64,000 nucleotides of DNA from Nectonema munidae (Eukaryota > Nematomorpha > Nectonematoida > Nectonematidae): positions 788,501 to 852,500 of the forward strand of contig JAUIRK010000921.1 in NCBI GenBank assembly GCA_030549495.1. The letters are read 5' to 3'. Shown piece by piece: positions 22,491-33,239 of this stretch. Positions within the stretch are counted from its first letter, which is position 1. Each line of letters opens with the position of its first letter. Made by a program: the position numbers and the translations under genes. The notes beneath the pieces were generated by a model, which saw only the letters and a list, made by a program, of their open reading frames with translations, had not been told where the DNA came from and ran no database searches.

Positions 22491-25400
22491 GTAAGGATTT
22501 GTAATCTTCTGAATCTCTTGCATCTATCCAATTAAAGCAGAAATACGCGTCTCTAACTTGTGGAATCAAAGTGCTCTGATATAGGACCTTTGGAAACTTT
22601 GCGGCACATATGTGAAAAATCTCATTTTTTTAAGTACAAATTTTTATTATATTAAAATGAAACAAAATAGCTATAAAAAAGCATTGCATACAAAGTACAT
22701 TATTTGAAATACAAACGAAGAGATAAACGATGCAAATGTATAGGTTGAGATTACTTACAAAAAAATATAACTATATTGATTGGCATCCTTATATTAACTC
22801 AAATTTCTTTGATTTTAGTTTTAATTGACAAAATTGAAAATGACTTACACATATTGAGATGGATGTTAATTCATAAAATAAACACAACTATGAGAAAATA
22901 ATAACTGTTTTATATTAAAAAAAAGTAGTTAAGGGCAAAGTTTTTAAAGCAGAAAAATAATAATTTAAACAAGTAATACGCGTAATATACTAATAAATAT
23001 TATATCGCGGCCCCCTTTAACCAATCTTACGGCACCCCTATGTGCCACAGCACACAAGTTGGGATTCACTGTGACATATGGTATATAGTTTATTTGGTGA
23101 AATGAATGTTTTAGCTCCGCTTTTACACCATACCTTTTTTGGGGCCAGCTAAGCAATGCTGCTTCTTATTATTGGCAATTGAAAACTCTGTGGCTTGTAC
23201 ATTTTGCCGAAAATGTACAAGTGTGAATAGTTTGTACATCATGTTTGCAGCAAAATTTGTTATATATAATTTTACAATTTTTAATATATTTTTTAATTTT
23301 TAAAATTTTAAAAGTATTCCAACAGATTCTTTAAAATAGGACACGTGACAAGCATGACAAGTATTTAATCAGAGCTTCTGAACGGGAGGTGGAGTCAAAG
23401 AATTTGCACAGAAGGAATCGAAGCCAGATTCGGAGCCGAAAACATTAAAAATATTTCTTCTATTTCTGGCTCCAAGCAATATTTTGATACTTAAAATAGT
23501 GGTGAAAAAAAGTCCGCCTTTTCAAATGTCAACAGCCTAATAATCACTTTTCTGTTTATAAAAATTTTCCTATATAGCGAAATGCATTTTAAAATCTCTT
23601 CCTTCAAATGCAGAAAACAAAATGAAACATCCTTTATAGCTTTCTCGCAATTTACAATCCTGATCTTTATTTAGGTGGAAGAATCCCATTAGATCCATAA
23701 ATTTATTGGATTTTTTTATATTTTTTTCTCTGAAGAATTTTAAGGTTTTCAAGGTTAGGTAGTGAGTGCTCTGACAATCTGATTCAATAAGTCAAAATCA
23801 CCTTATACGAGTTTGCCGTACTTTCGATTGTATCTCTTGCTTTTGTATATATTTTTTTTCTTCATCTTTACTTAGAGATAACAATAGTTCTTAAATATCA
23901 TTATATTTTATACGTAGTGTTAGTATACTATGGCTAGAGTCCCTATCAAATTACGTAGTTATATAAATCTAGTTTTTCTAGATATATACCATGGCCGGTG
24001 CTATAATTTACGGGGCCCAATTAGATAACTAATAGCGGGGTCCTTATTCTTTAAGAGTAAAAACTTTTGTATGACATCTTTTGTGTAATATGCCTATCCT
24101 TAATGAAGGAATAATAAAACATTTAATCTTTGATATACCCAAAGTTGGATAGAAAACATGAAATTTTATTTTTAAATACCAAAAAATGGCAATTATAATT
24201 ATATATTATATACGCATTTTTAGAAAAAGACTTTTCTACTATTTTTATCCGCAAAATCTTTCATGATAGTTTTATAATAAATCGTTTTTGCAATATCATT
24301 TTCTATAGAAATCATTTTTTTTAGTTATCGGTATCGCATTCAAAGGAAGAGTAAACACTTCCATGGGTGGAAATTAGGAATCGAACCCATTCCATCTGAA
24401 TTGAGACCCCACACTCTTACCACTAGGCCATCTGCTCATATAGTCAAATTGTTTAGTCTCTCTCAAGAAATTTCATTTTTTTCACGTATCAGGGTCCTAT
24501 TTAAAAAAAAGGGTCACATGGGCTTAAAATCGGCCATATATAATATTTTTATGCGTAACCTTGAAAATGTTAGAATAAAATTTGAAAATTTTATTTTTAT
24601 ATTATTATATTTTTATTTTTGAAAATGTTGGAATATTGTTGTCTAAATAGATTTTTTTATTTTTGCATATAAATATATTGGAGACATCAAGTAGTAGGAT
24701 GCATTTGGAGCGAGTTAGTAACTTAAATTTACATTCATATGAGCACAATCAAGTTATAATATTATGTATTTGAAAAGTAGCTTAAATGCAGGTGTTTTGA
24801 AGAGGCTATTTAAAATGAAGGGAGACATCTTTAGCTTTTTTGATAGACTGATATGAATATTGACTAGTTATAAATTATGTTGTGTAATTCAGAGTTTATA
24901 AAAATGAGAAATAAGCATCGTGAAAAGTGTGTCTCCATTAAATTTTTGAAGTGATATAGTGCACATTTTGTCATTCCCCTTTCTTACTATTTGCTGGAAT
25001 GGAGGAGGCACCCTTTTTACGATCTACTTTATTTTTCTTTGTTTCGGATTTGCAATCACACAAGAAGAATCTTTTGACGCCATTTATTTATCTTTCACTT
25101 TCTCGTGTGAATGTTTCCTTTTTTTTGTCCTTCCCTTGCATTGTCAGTAGATTGTTTCGAGTGCTTCAAATCATTAATGCCAGCAAGCGTGCTCACCATG
25201 AAGCATACTTAGATTTTACTAATTTTCGCTCTCCAATGCTCACGCTTATTATGTACATGAAGAGTTTGGTTATTCCAGTTATACCTAACAAATTATTGAT
25301 TCTTTCATTTCTCATTTCATCTCTTTCCCATCTTTGTTCATCAATTTCCTAAAATGCGCAATTTTGTCCTCCGTGCACTAAAGGGGAGTTTAACAGCACT

Positions 25401-28400
25401 GCCTCAATTTTGAGATGCCAACTTCCTTTAGATTCACACACAAAACAAATTAGACTTCATATAAAAATTATCTCATCGATTATAATGAATGCCTCTTTAC
25501 TTTTATATTCTGACAGGAGTTTTCCGCCAAAATTTGCGTGTCCCGATTTAGGAACAAAGTCAGGCTACTGGGCCAAAGCAATTCCCTCAGAAAATTCGTA
25601 TCTCAATAATATGCTCACATTTTGGCTGGATGCTCTGGGAAATGTTCACTACAACGTCAACTCAACGTATCACGGTATCTTCATCAAAAATGTTCGCGTC
25701 AAAAAACGACTATGGGCTCTCTTCGACATCTATGGCAACACCACTGAGATCAAAATCCTCTCAAGTGCGTCCTTTCTCATTTTTGCCAAAACACGCCATT
25801 CTACTTTTGCTTTAACCAAAGGAATAAATCAATAGTTTTTGAGATTTAAGTGTTTCAGTGTATGGGTGTCTAATGTCAATATGTATGTATTCGTATGCAT
25901 GTATTTGCATGTATGTATGCATATATTCGTATGTATGTCTAGTAGTTTTTTGTGTCACACGTGTATTAATACAAATGCATAGGAAAGCGTGTGTCAAGAA
26001 TGTCAAAAAATACATATGTAAATGTATGTGTGTACAAATGCGCTAACACTAAATCTAACCTCAACTCTAACACTAACACTAATGCAAATTCTACACTTGT
26101 CCTAACCCCGACAATAGATTTCCAAAATTTTACACATTAAGGCCCATTTAGAAATTAGTCAAGTATTTATCAACTGTTATGTAAATTGAGGAAAAATGTC
26201 AATAGTCAAAATCAGCTGTAGAATGCAACACGCCCGCATTTTCGCGTTCATGGATGCATTCCGTTTTTACTCATCACCTCTAGATGCTCGAGTCCCCTTT
26301 ACCAGTAACGTGGCCTAGTGATTCCAAGTTTGTATCAATTTTGCATTTTTTTAATTTCCATTATCCAGATGCCTCAGTGAACGATGTGAGGAGTCAGGCG
26401 CCATTTTCGGCGGTGTCGATGCAACTCCCACATTCTCGCGACATCCTTCCTGCATCCGTGCATTACGATTCTTTGAAGCGCATCCAGTTCCTCAATTTTC
26501 CACATGGAAGCAACGTTTCCTTTGATCCCAGCCAAACGATCGCTTTCCGAGATCCTCTGGAGTATTCGAATGCATACGCCTTTCTAAATCAGCCTGTCAT
26601 CATTGATGAAAAGGTTTGTCACGAATAATATTTTTCAATGAAGTGCAATAACAGTTTCAATATTATATATACTCCCAGACGATATCTGATGTAAAACAGA
26701 CGATTTGTACTAAAAAGAATTTATAAAGGCAGACGATCATATTTCCATAAAGTCGTACAACTACCTGCCTATAACTAGAACTTTCTATTCTCCCCAATTA
26801 ATGTTGGCTGAGTTTATCAGGCCTTCAATTAGCGACCACCTCTTCACAAAAGCCACTTTTGATGGATCCCTTAACCCTTTGAAGTGAGAATTTTGAAGAG
26901 TAATCGTCTGCTTTCTTTTTCCATTGAATTTTGTATGTTTTAAGCAGACGATTATTATTTCTTGGTACACCGGTGTCACACTAATCCTCAAAAGATTAAA
27001 TGGTTTATTAATACAGGCTTGGCTGCCCATGAATAAATGTATTTCGTTATGCGTTGAACACGGATCACAACAATTCTGCCCTCTAAAGTACATGGTTGCG
27101 CGATCTCCCCCATCCTAATCTACTGAAAAAATCATTTTTGCTATGTAGTTACACCTCGATAATTCTCTCCTTATAATCCTGATACTTTGCTATCCTGTTG
27201 AAATTCATTGAGAATGATATTGCTGGATGTCACAAGTTAACCGAACGAATATTTAAATACGAGAATGCAATTTTTACAAAAATGCAACCTAGAAGGTTTT
27301 TTCTATTAATATAAATAGTTTATTTTTGAATTATGACAAGATTTTTTCATTTTAAAGTGAAATAGTGGCAATAAGCCTTTAAATTTTGTTGTTACTTTTT
27401 TCCTGCATTTATGTGTGTAAGTTATTTGATTTTTTGCTTGCAAAACCACAAAACTATGAATGATTTATTTCCCCTAATTTTTAGTCATTATCAAGGCAAA
27501 CTATTTTTGATTCATAAGCGAATTTTTTTGGCGTAATAATATTATATAATTAGGTGATTAGGATTCTTTAGTTTTAAAAATAGGAGGAATTTATTGAAAA
27601 TTATTCTACTTTAAAATTATGAAAAAAATTATACTATTACAAATAATACATCCAAGAGTCGCTCTACAATACAAATGACTATCTCTACACCGGAAATCAC
27701 TAATTCGGAGCTTCGTTAATCCGGGACATTGATTAGTCCAGAAATCCTTAATTTGGTAAAATTATTGAATCATTGATTCAATTAACAACTGAACTTCTTG
27801 AAGGTTTAGTAAAATAAAAGTTTCATAAATGAAGAAGACTAATGAGTCTTTATATCTTGCAAGAAAAAGTATTTGGGGAAAGACCAAAAACAACAAAGTT
27901 TTAAAGGAATGTTCCAAAATTGTCTACACCCAGCAAAATCACTACATCTGAAAATTAACTTACAAATTATAATGTGCAAAAATTCTCTTGTTGCTTTTAG
28001 TATTAAATTGACATCTGACATTGAATTTTATTTCGAGTTAATTCCGAATGGCCGAATTCCAAGCATTACGAATTAGTGATAGTCGACTGTACATTTATAC
28101 ATATTTTCTTGAACGACGAAAATTTCTATCTTTGCATATCAGTTTATTTAACCTAGAAAATAATCTATGTGAAAAAATTTTTATGTGACATTTGAAAAAT
28201 TTTTTGATGTTAGGTTTAATATTTTTAAAAAATTTCAATGAATTTCTGATTAAAATAATTTGTTAAAGCAAAACTCATTATAGAATGATTTTTTTACTTT
28301 CTATTAACTTAAAATTGCTAATTTGTACCTTTTTTGTATTTATAGGAAAATTTTCTTTATGATAAATGAGTGTTAGAAAATTATATTCTTTCGTTTTTTT

Positions 28401-31400
28401 GCCATCATCTTGAAGGTATAAAAACATAGACTCTCCTTTTCCGTTTCACCAGTCAAATATTTTGATACAAATATTTGACTGGTGAAATAATTTTGCCAAT
28501 ACATAGCATATTTTCTTGGTATATGATTTGACATTATATGAATGCTCACCCTTATATATATATATAATGTGACAAATGCCGAGATTACGGCGTAAAAGCA
28601 GGGGTTCTCATTTAATTTCTGATAGTTTCTTTATATGGTATTATTTCTAAGTGTTAGATATTATTTGATAGAATTTACTAGGTGGCCTGACCATATGTAG
28701 AAAGTACAAATGCCAACAACTACCAGAGTGTGGCAAAATGTCGGAAGATTTGGATTCAATGCAGAAGCTTCAAAACATGCTTTCTTCTAGCTCAAAATGA
28801 ATAGATTTTCAATCTAAGATGAGTGAAAATCCTTGCATGTGCGCTTTTGATCGTTAACATTTTGTCTGGCTGAAGAAATTTTGGTCACATAATTAGTTTG
28901 TAATTTGATGGAGTGATAGATGTTTAATAAAGATCTATAAAGTGAATTATTATGAAAACAAAATTAAAAAAATGCATATACAAAAATAGAAATTCTTAAG
29001 TAGGCGTAATAATCCTTTATAATTAAAAACGAAATAAAAAGGCGTGGAAGTTCGAGGTGGCACTTGTCTATTTTTTGGATATGCTAGGTCTTACTCTCGT
29101 TAGTTATAAAGTTGATTATTTTATAAAATAGTTAATCAACTAGTTACGTAAAAATAGTCAATCAACTAGTTACGTAAAAATAGTCGTTTTTTCATTATTT
29201 TTTTTTTTAATTTTTTCCATCCAAATTTTTTTCGTTGTTATTTTTTTGCATTGTCATTTCGTCTGGCAACCAGTTAATAAAATTACATTGATTTTCTGAT
29301 TTGGAATGATACATAAGTATTTGCAAAAAATCTCCTTTGTCTTACAATGACATTTTTTATAGATAAAAACGGCCTTATTAAAAGATTAATTTTTTAAATT
29401 ATAAAATTTTTAACAAAAGTAATTCCTGACTTCCCTAAGTTATGAAGAATTTAAGAAGCCTTGTAATTTTTGCTTAATCTTGGATTATTTTGCTAACATT
29501 TCTGAAAACATGAGTTTTATTTAAATCGTACAAAATATTGTACAAAACTCAAAATTGCCTGATTATAATTAGGCTTCCAGAGTCCAAAAGTATTAAGTCC
29601 AACTCAGATGCTTCCAAGAGTTTTCTTGGAAATTTTGCTATACACGAAATAGCATATATACTTACTTACACAGTCAAACCTCGTTAATCCGAACAGAACA
29701 TTTAAAAAACTATTCTGACAATGAAATTGTCTGGATTGTGAAAAAATAAATGATTTTGCTTTCAAATTTTAAGGAGGTAATATAAATACCATAATTTAAT
29801 CAACATAAACATTTGGCGTTTATTTTAAAAAATGGGACAAATGTTTTCCAAGAAGATGAGATTTTTTCTGAAGAAGATGTCTACCAAGACTTCGAAAATT
29901 TGAAAGTTGCTTCATTTTTTTTAAATAAACTGAAATGTTTGCAAATGTAATTATAAAATGTCAATCCTTTTTATCTTTCCCGTATTCATAAGTGGAAAGA
30001 GAACGGATGACCAAGGATCTGACCTAACCCAAGACATTCAGTCATTGGTTTTGTAAAATGAATCGTCTGCTTTCTTTTTCAAACAGTTTTTATCTATCTT
30101 AACCCTTTGAGGATTAGTGTGACACCGGTGTACCAGGAAATAATAATCGTCTGCTTACAACATACAAAATTCCATTGAAAAAAAGCAGACGATTATTCTT
30201 CAAAATTCTGGTCCTCAAAGGGTTAAGCAGACAATTTTTATTTACCTAACACTGGTGTCCCATTGTTCCTGAAATGGTTAATGAAGCCCGGATTGATAGC
30301 ACAATGTAAGTTACTTTATTTATAATTGCTTTCTCATTTTTCTTGAAAAATCAAAACTTGGATGATGAGCGTTGTTTTTGTTTTTAGATCGTTATTCGAA
30401 TTTTGCGAATCGACTCTTCATATGTCGGTAGTTTGTGTCTTGGGTTCACAACTTGCGCCCCCTCTCTCCTGGATATCTTGCCGGACAATGCCAGTACGCT
30501 TGTGGACCGGCCAGAATACTGGGTCATCTGCAAGGACATAGCTCCTATCCTCTCTGAAAATATGGAACTAGCTTTTGTGGTGCTGAATACAGGTATTTTC
30601 TCTTCAAGTACTACTAACCACTTTTGTGGAATCTGAACATTTTGTAAATGACTCGGCCTCAACACCATGAAATTATGTTCGTTTCTATTGGTCATCGAGA
30701 AAGCACACTTGAACTAAATGTACGAAACTGTTAGCAAGGAAGATTTCATTATGGATTCGTAGCCTTGTATAGGTAACGGTAAAGGTACCTTGGAATGTTT
30801 TCATCGAAAAGGCGCGAATTATGAGCAAAGAAGGATTGATGCTGGATCGAACCCAAGACCTTGCGGTGTGGAAGCCAAGTATATAACGAACCTTACTCAC
30901 GCCCCAATTAGCGGTAGCACTTATTATCCCCAGTTCGTAATAAATGATAGACAAATTATATAAAATTACCATTTACAGCAAAACTTCATTAGTGCTGAAC
31001 AGCCAGTACTCTTTCAATGTCTCAATTTATTCTTTTAAACTAGTGCAGCATCTTTATTATGAACACCTCTTTATAATCAAATCTTTTATTGAAAATGCAT
31101 AGCTTGTTCAGTATATAACGTTTTAAGTTAAATATAGATGCATTTGTTAAAATAATTGTATGTAATGGCTGATTTCATCACGGAATATGTGTTTGAAAGA
31201 AAATATTGGTTTTTCCTGTTTCAGTGATTTATGCAGAAATTCGCCAGCCCAATGCTTATGATAATGAAGAAGATATTTTGTTAAAGGAAATCGCTTATGT
31301 TATATTGCGGATTTTTTGCTTGTATTTCATACTACTAATGGTACTTGGGATTAATGACAATTAATACTTTGTGACAAATATAGTGATTATTTTTCTTTCA

Positions 31401-32304
31401 TTTCCTCCAAATTAAAGTATCATACAAACTTTTTCTATTTTTTGAAATATTCTATACCCTAAATGCATAGATATAATAGGCACTCATTTATATACGCACC
31501 TTTTTCTTAGATGTCGGTATCGCACCCAAGGGAAGAATAATCTTCCATAGTTGACAGATGGTAAGTATAGTCACGATCAGGAATCGAACCCAAACCATCT
31601 GGATCGATACCCGCGCTCCTACCACTAGGCCATCTGCCGACATACGAATACCTTTTTGAAGTAAAAATTCACGATGAAAATTGTACGTAAATAAAATTTT
31701 GTAATCAAAAATTTCAGCAGTTATGATTCGTATTGATGCTAACAGAAGTTGGGAGTCTGATTTTGAAACAAGTAGTCGGAGTCTTGGACACTTTTATAAA
31801 AAATTCTTGAAAAAGTTGACAAATAACTAAGTAATTTTCTTTTTATTCGCAGGAGAAGTCTGCTACCAAATCAACAATGACGCCAACTCTCGTTCTTCAA
31901 TCTGTTACGTGGATATCTCTCAAAACCTCTACATGTTCTTCGATGTCTATGGCTCAGTTGTGTCGATCCAACTTCTAGGAAGTCGTATTACCCCATCTTT
32001 GCCTGAGCCCACTAGCACAAACACACACGCACCACTCTGTCCAGCTCCAGCGCCACAATATCCTCCCCCACTTCCTGAAACAAGGAAGCACACCCAACCG
32101 CCCACAAGCACTGCAAAGTCGCTCACCCTCTCCTCCGGGCTCTGCATCTTTTGTTATGAGTTGTCAGCGAATGCCGTTATCTACACTTGTGGTCACGTGT
32201 GTATGTGTTATCCTTGTGCGGTCAATGTTTTCAAATCAAAAAATTGTTTATGCCCTATATGCAGACAACCCATCAAAGATGTCATTAAAATGTACAAGTC
32301 ATAA
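22211..32304 (+). CDS. neur: Neuralized-type E3 ubiquitin ligase (NHR-NHR-RING), five exons
   Basis: Family role: Neuralized ubiquitinates Notch ligands such as Delta and promotes their endocytosis in the signal-sending cell. The predicted partial protein is about 475 residues: NHR1 at about 15-175, NHR2 at about 195-370, a Pro-rich linker, and a C3HC4 RING at about 423-465 ending in KMYKS. Exons are 22211-22490, 25517-25764, 26369-26613, 30388-30592 and 31853-32304. Donor and acceptor phases (2, 1, 0, 1) agree at all four junctions, and no stop interrupts the joined frame. Introns hold MITEs, SINEs and a pogo-like MITE. The true start is missing: the first exon seen opens with an AG acceptor in mid-codon, so at least one 5' exon lies upstream. 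The length falls short of Drosophila Neur (about 750) mainly in linkers. It is convergent with how. Confidence 0.92.
22570..23071 (-). mobile_element. hAT-like non-autonomous element in neur intron
   Basis: On the - strand it begins CAGTGAATCCCAACTTGTG, then GTGCTGTGGCACATAGGGGT (ending at 23071 on the + strand). This is the classic CAGTG-TTCCCAACC...GTGCC hAT subterminal pattern. A possible partner with TTTGCGGCACATATGTG lies near 22595-22620, so the left boundary is approximate. Confidence 0.5.
23080..24320. other. neur intron, nothing recognised
   Basis: AT-rich intronic sequence with no coding similarity. A GC-richer patch near 23990-24050 is unexplained. Confidence 0.4.
24325..24442 (-). 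mobile_element. tRNA-derived SINE type 1 in neur intron
   Basis: On the - strand, GCAGATGGCCTAGTGGTAAG forms the A box and GGGTTCGATTCC the B box. The body ends in TGCGATACCGATAAC. Body and 3' end match the copy at 31.5 kb. Confidence 0.75.
24450..25516. other. neur intron, no recognised element
   Basis: Some frames of 60-117 codons occur, but none has recognisable motifs. The polypyrimidine-AG acceptor of the next neur exon ends this stretch. Confidence 0.4.
25517..25764 (+). CDS. neur: neur exon: end of NHR1
   Basis: The acceptor TTCTGACAG precedes 25517 and its first base completes the Lys codon split by the previous donor. It reads FACPDL, GYWAKAIP, NVHYNVNSTYHGIF and LWALFDIYGNT, the canonical second half of NHR1. 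Donor GTGCGT follows 25764 at phase 1. Confidence 0.92.
25846..26225 (+). repeat. interspersed repeat RepC, copy 2 (neur intron)
   Basis: TGTTTCAGTGTATGGGTGTC leads into a GTATGTATG-rich zone, GTGTATTAATACAAATGCAT and CTAACACTAA-type units (26044-26085). It ends in AATAGTCAAAATCAGCTG. This is the most complete copy of the family. Confidence 0.8.
26369..26613 (+). CDS. neur: neur exon: linker and start of NHR2
   Basis: Acceptor CCATTATCCAG at phase 1 creates an Asn codon across the junction. After a short linker, the NHR2 opening FPHGSNVSF, AFRDPLEYSNAYAF and QPVIIDEK is read. Donor AAG/GTTTGT falls between codons. Confidence 0.9.
26660..26755. mobile_element. degenerate MITE-like segment with CAGACGA motifs
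   Basis: Three CAGACGA copies within 90 bp (near 26678, 26699 and 26733) resemble the MITE families, but no TTAA ends are present. Confidence 0.35.
26871..26999 (+). mobile_element. MITE family A copy in neur intron
   Basis: TTAA at 26871-26874 and 26996-26999. CCCTTTGAAGTGAGAATTTT and ATCCTCAAAAGA form the ends. AATCGTCTGCTT and AAGCAGACGATT form a 12-bp perfect internal hairpin. Confidence 0.9.
27000..27670. other. neur intron, nothing recognised
   Basis: No recognised element or coding block; AT-rich. Confidence 0.4.
27670..28092 (+). mobile_element. pogo-like MITE in neur intron
   Basis: The left end reads ACAAATGACTATCTCTAC and CACTAATTCGGAG. The right end on the other strand reads TACAGTCGACTATCACTAATTCG. 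The approximate terminal inverted repeats and the TTCGTTAATCCGG block link it to the element end at 14.82 kb. About 420 bp with no transposase domain. Confidence 0.65.
28444..28487. repeat. perfect 19-bp inverted repeat, 6-bp loop
   Basis: TTTCACCAGTCAAATATTT (28444-28462) and its exact reverse complement (28469-28487) flank TGATAC. It lies in a neur intron and has no attached element. Confidence 0.9.
28500..29120. other. neur intron, nothing recognised
   Basis: A TA microsatellite lies at about 28554-28567; otherwise AT-rich sequence without features. Confidence 0.4.
29125..29186 (+). repeat. 26-bp tandem repeat, 2.4 copies
   Basis: AAAATAGTCAATCAACTAGT plus TACGTA repeats head to tail, with one base difference between the first and second copies. 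Confidence 0.85.
29672..29740 (+). mobile_element. pogo-like terminus
   Basis: ACAGTCAAACCTCGTTAATC followed by CGAAC is a typical pogo/Tigger-like end. The right end was not found. Confidence 0.4.
30024..30281 (+). mobile_element. MITE family A copy split by another MITE
   Basis: The left half (about 30024-30102) carries TTTTGTAAAATGAATCGTCT and CTTTCTTTTTCAA. The right half (30223-30281) carries GCAGACAATTTTTATTT, ACACTGGTGTCCCA and CCTGAAATGG followed by TTAA. The halves join across a TTAA at the middle, where another copy has inserted. Confidence 0.8.
30099..30226 (-). mobile_element. MITE family A copy nested in another family A copy
   Basis: TTAA at 30099-30102 and 30223-30226. The copy runs in the opposite orientation to its host copy and has intact ends CCCTTTGAGGATTAGTG and TGGTCCTCAAAGGG. 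Confidence 0.9.
30388..30592 (+). CDS. neur: neur exon: middle of NHR2
   Basis: Acceptor GTTTTTGTTTTTAG. It reads IRILRIDSSYVGSLCLGFTT, LPDNASTLVDRPEYWVICKD and MELAFVVLNTG, a strong match to the Neuralized NHR2. The donor ACAG/GTATTT is phase 1. A nested pair of MITEs ends only about 105 bp upstream of this exon. Confidence 0.92.
30760..30905 (-). mobile_element. tRNA-derived SINE type 2 in neur intron
   Basis: On the - strand: GGGGCGTGAGTAAGGTTCG, B box GGGTTCGATCC, then CCTTTTCGATGAAAACATTCC and GGTACC. It matches the copy at 12.05 kb from head to tail. Confidence 0.75.
31498..31646 (-). mobile_element. tRNA-derived SINE type 1 in neur intron
   Basis: On the - strand: GCAGATGGCCTAGTGGTAGG (A box), GGGTTCGATTCC (B box), and a body ending GGTGCGATACCGACAT. 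The first and last bases (ATGTCGG / CCGACAT) are complementary. Confidence 0.8.
31853..32304 (+). CDS. neur: neur last exon: end of NHR2, Pro-rich linker, RING finger
   Basis: Acceptor TTTTTATTCGCAG, completing a Gly codon. DISQNLYMFFDVYGSVVSIQ closes NHR2. A Pro/Thr-rich linker of about 50 residues follows. Then comes the RING: CIFC, CGHVCMC, YPCA and CPICRQP supply the eight C3HC4 ligands. The stop codon is TAA at 32302-32304. Confidence 0.95.
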
Positions 32305-32309
32305 TATAT

Positions 32310-33230
32310 CGGAGAACTTTTTTTTATCGTTTCTTCTACTATTATTATATTTTTTCTATTAAAAAGTTTTTTATTTTTATGAAATAGCAAAAATGTAACT
32401 AGTGAACAATTTGATGCATTTAGAAATCTTCAAATGTATATACTCTACATTAACTTTGCATTATATGTTTTGTAAGTGTCGTCAATCTTTCCTTTATCGT
32501 ATGAAAAAATCAAATTTTTGTTAAAAATGCATGTTCGTTTCATTCTCAAAGTATATATAAATTATTTAGAAAATTTTTCTTAAACGTATTTACAATAACT
32601 AATATTTTTAATATTTAATATAGAATTAAATTTGGATTTATGAAATTGATGTCAATAAAGCTATTCGTAAACGATTTTGTTTTTACTTGTTTTTTGCTTA
32701 ACTGCTCTTTGTAATTATATAGATAAAATCTCGTATTCTTATATTTAATAGAATTGGATCTAAGATTCAATGAAATCGGACATTTCATAATACGATCTTT
32801 CAACTTGTAAAAAAATAATAATTTTTTTTGCTTCGAAATGAAAATAATATATACAGGAAACATGATTCTGTCTTTGCACTGAAAAGGAAAATAAGAGAAA
32901 GAGACAACCGTTATTAGTCCTTAATAGCCTTTACGATAAATAAAAACAACAGTGAAGCAAAAGTGGAGGTGCTTATACACCACTAAAAATTATAAATAGG
33001 AGTCTTGAGGGAGTTACAAACTGTTCCTTCGAGTTAGATTTGTGTGGAGGTGACAGCATTTTCGGTGCAGTGAAGAGATGCATGATTGCATCAAGGTTAT
33101 TTGGATGTACTGATATCATCAAGGTTATTGGGATGTACTAACAAGTTAGTATATCATTCTCCCCATGCAAAAAAAGCTAGTAGTCTATCAAGAAGGTGTC
33201 GAACACAATTGGATCTTCTTATGTAATCTA
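32310..33230. other. neur 3' flank
   Basis: AT-rich sequence containing the probable 3' UTR of neur. No other gene recognised. Confidence 0.45.
32654..32659 (+). promoter_or_regulatory. neur: candidate neur polyadenylation signal
   Basis: AATAAA lies about 350 bp after the stop codon. In AT-rich DNA this motif is frequent, so confidence is low. Confidence 0.3.
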
Positions 33231-33239
33231 CAGCATCAT

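Noticed and set aside
26044-26085. CTAACA units as interstitial telomere repeats
   Set aside because: They are degenerate and present at the same place in all four RepC copies, so they are part of that repeat.
31560-31646. Functional tRNA gene
   Set aside because: A and B boxes are present, but the arms do not fold into a full cloverleaf and the unit continues into a shared SINE body.
31947-32147. 66-codon antisense frame over the neur linker
   Set aside because: Shadow of the GC-richer coding exon on the other strand.
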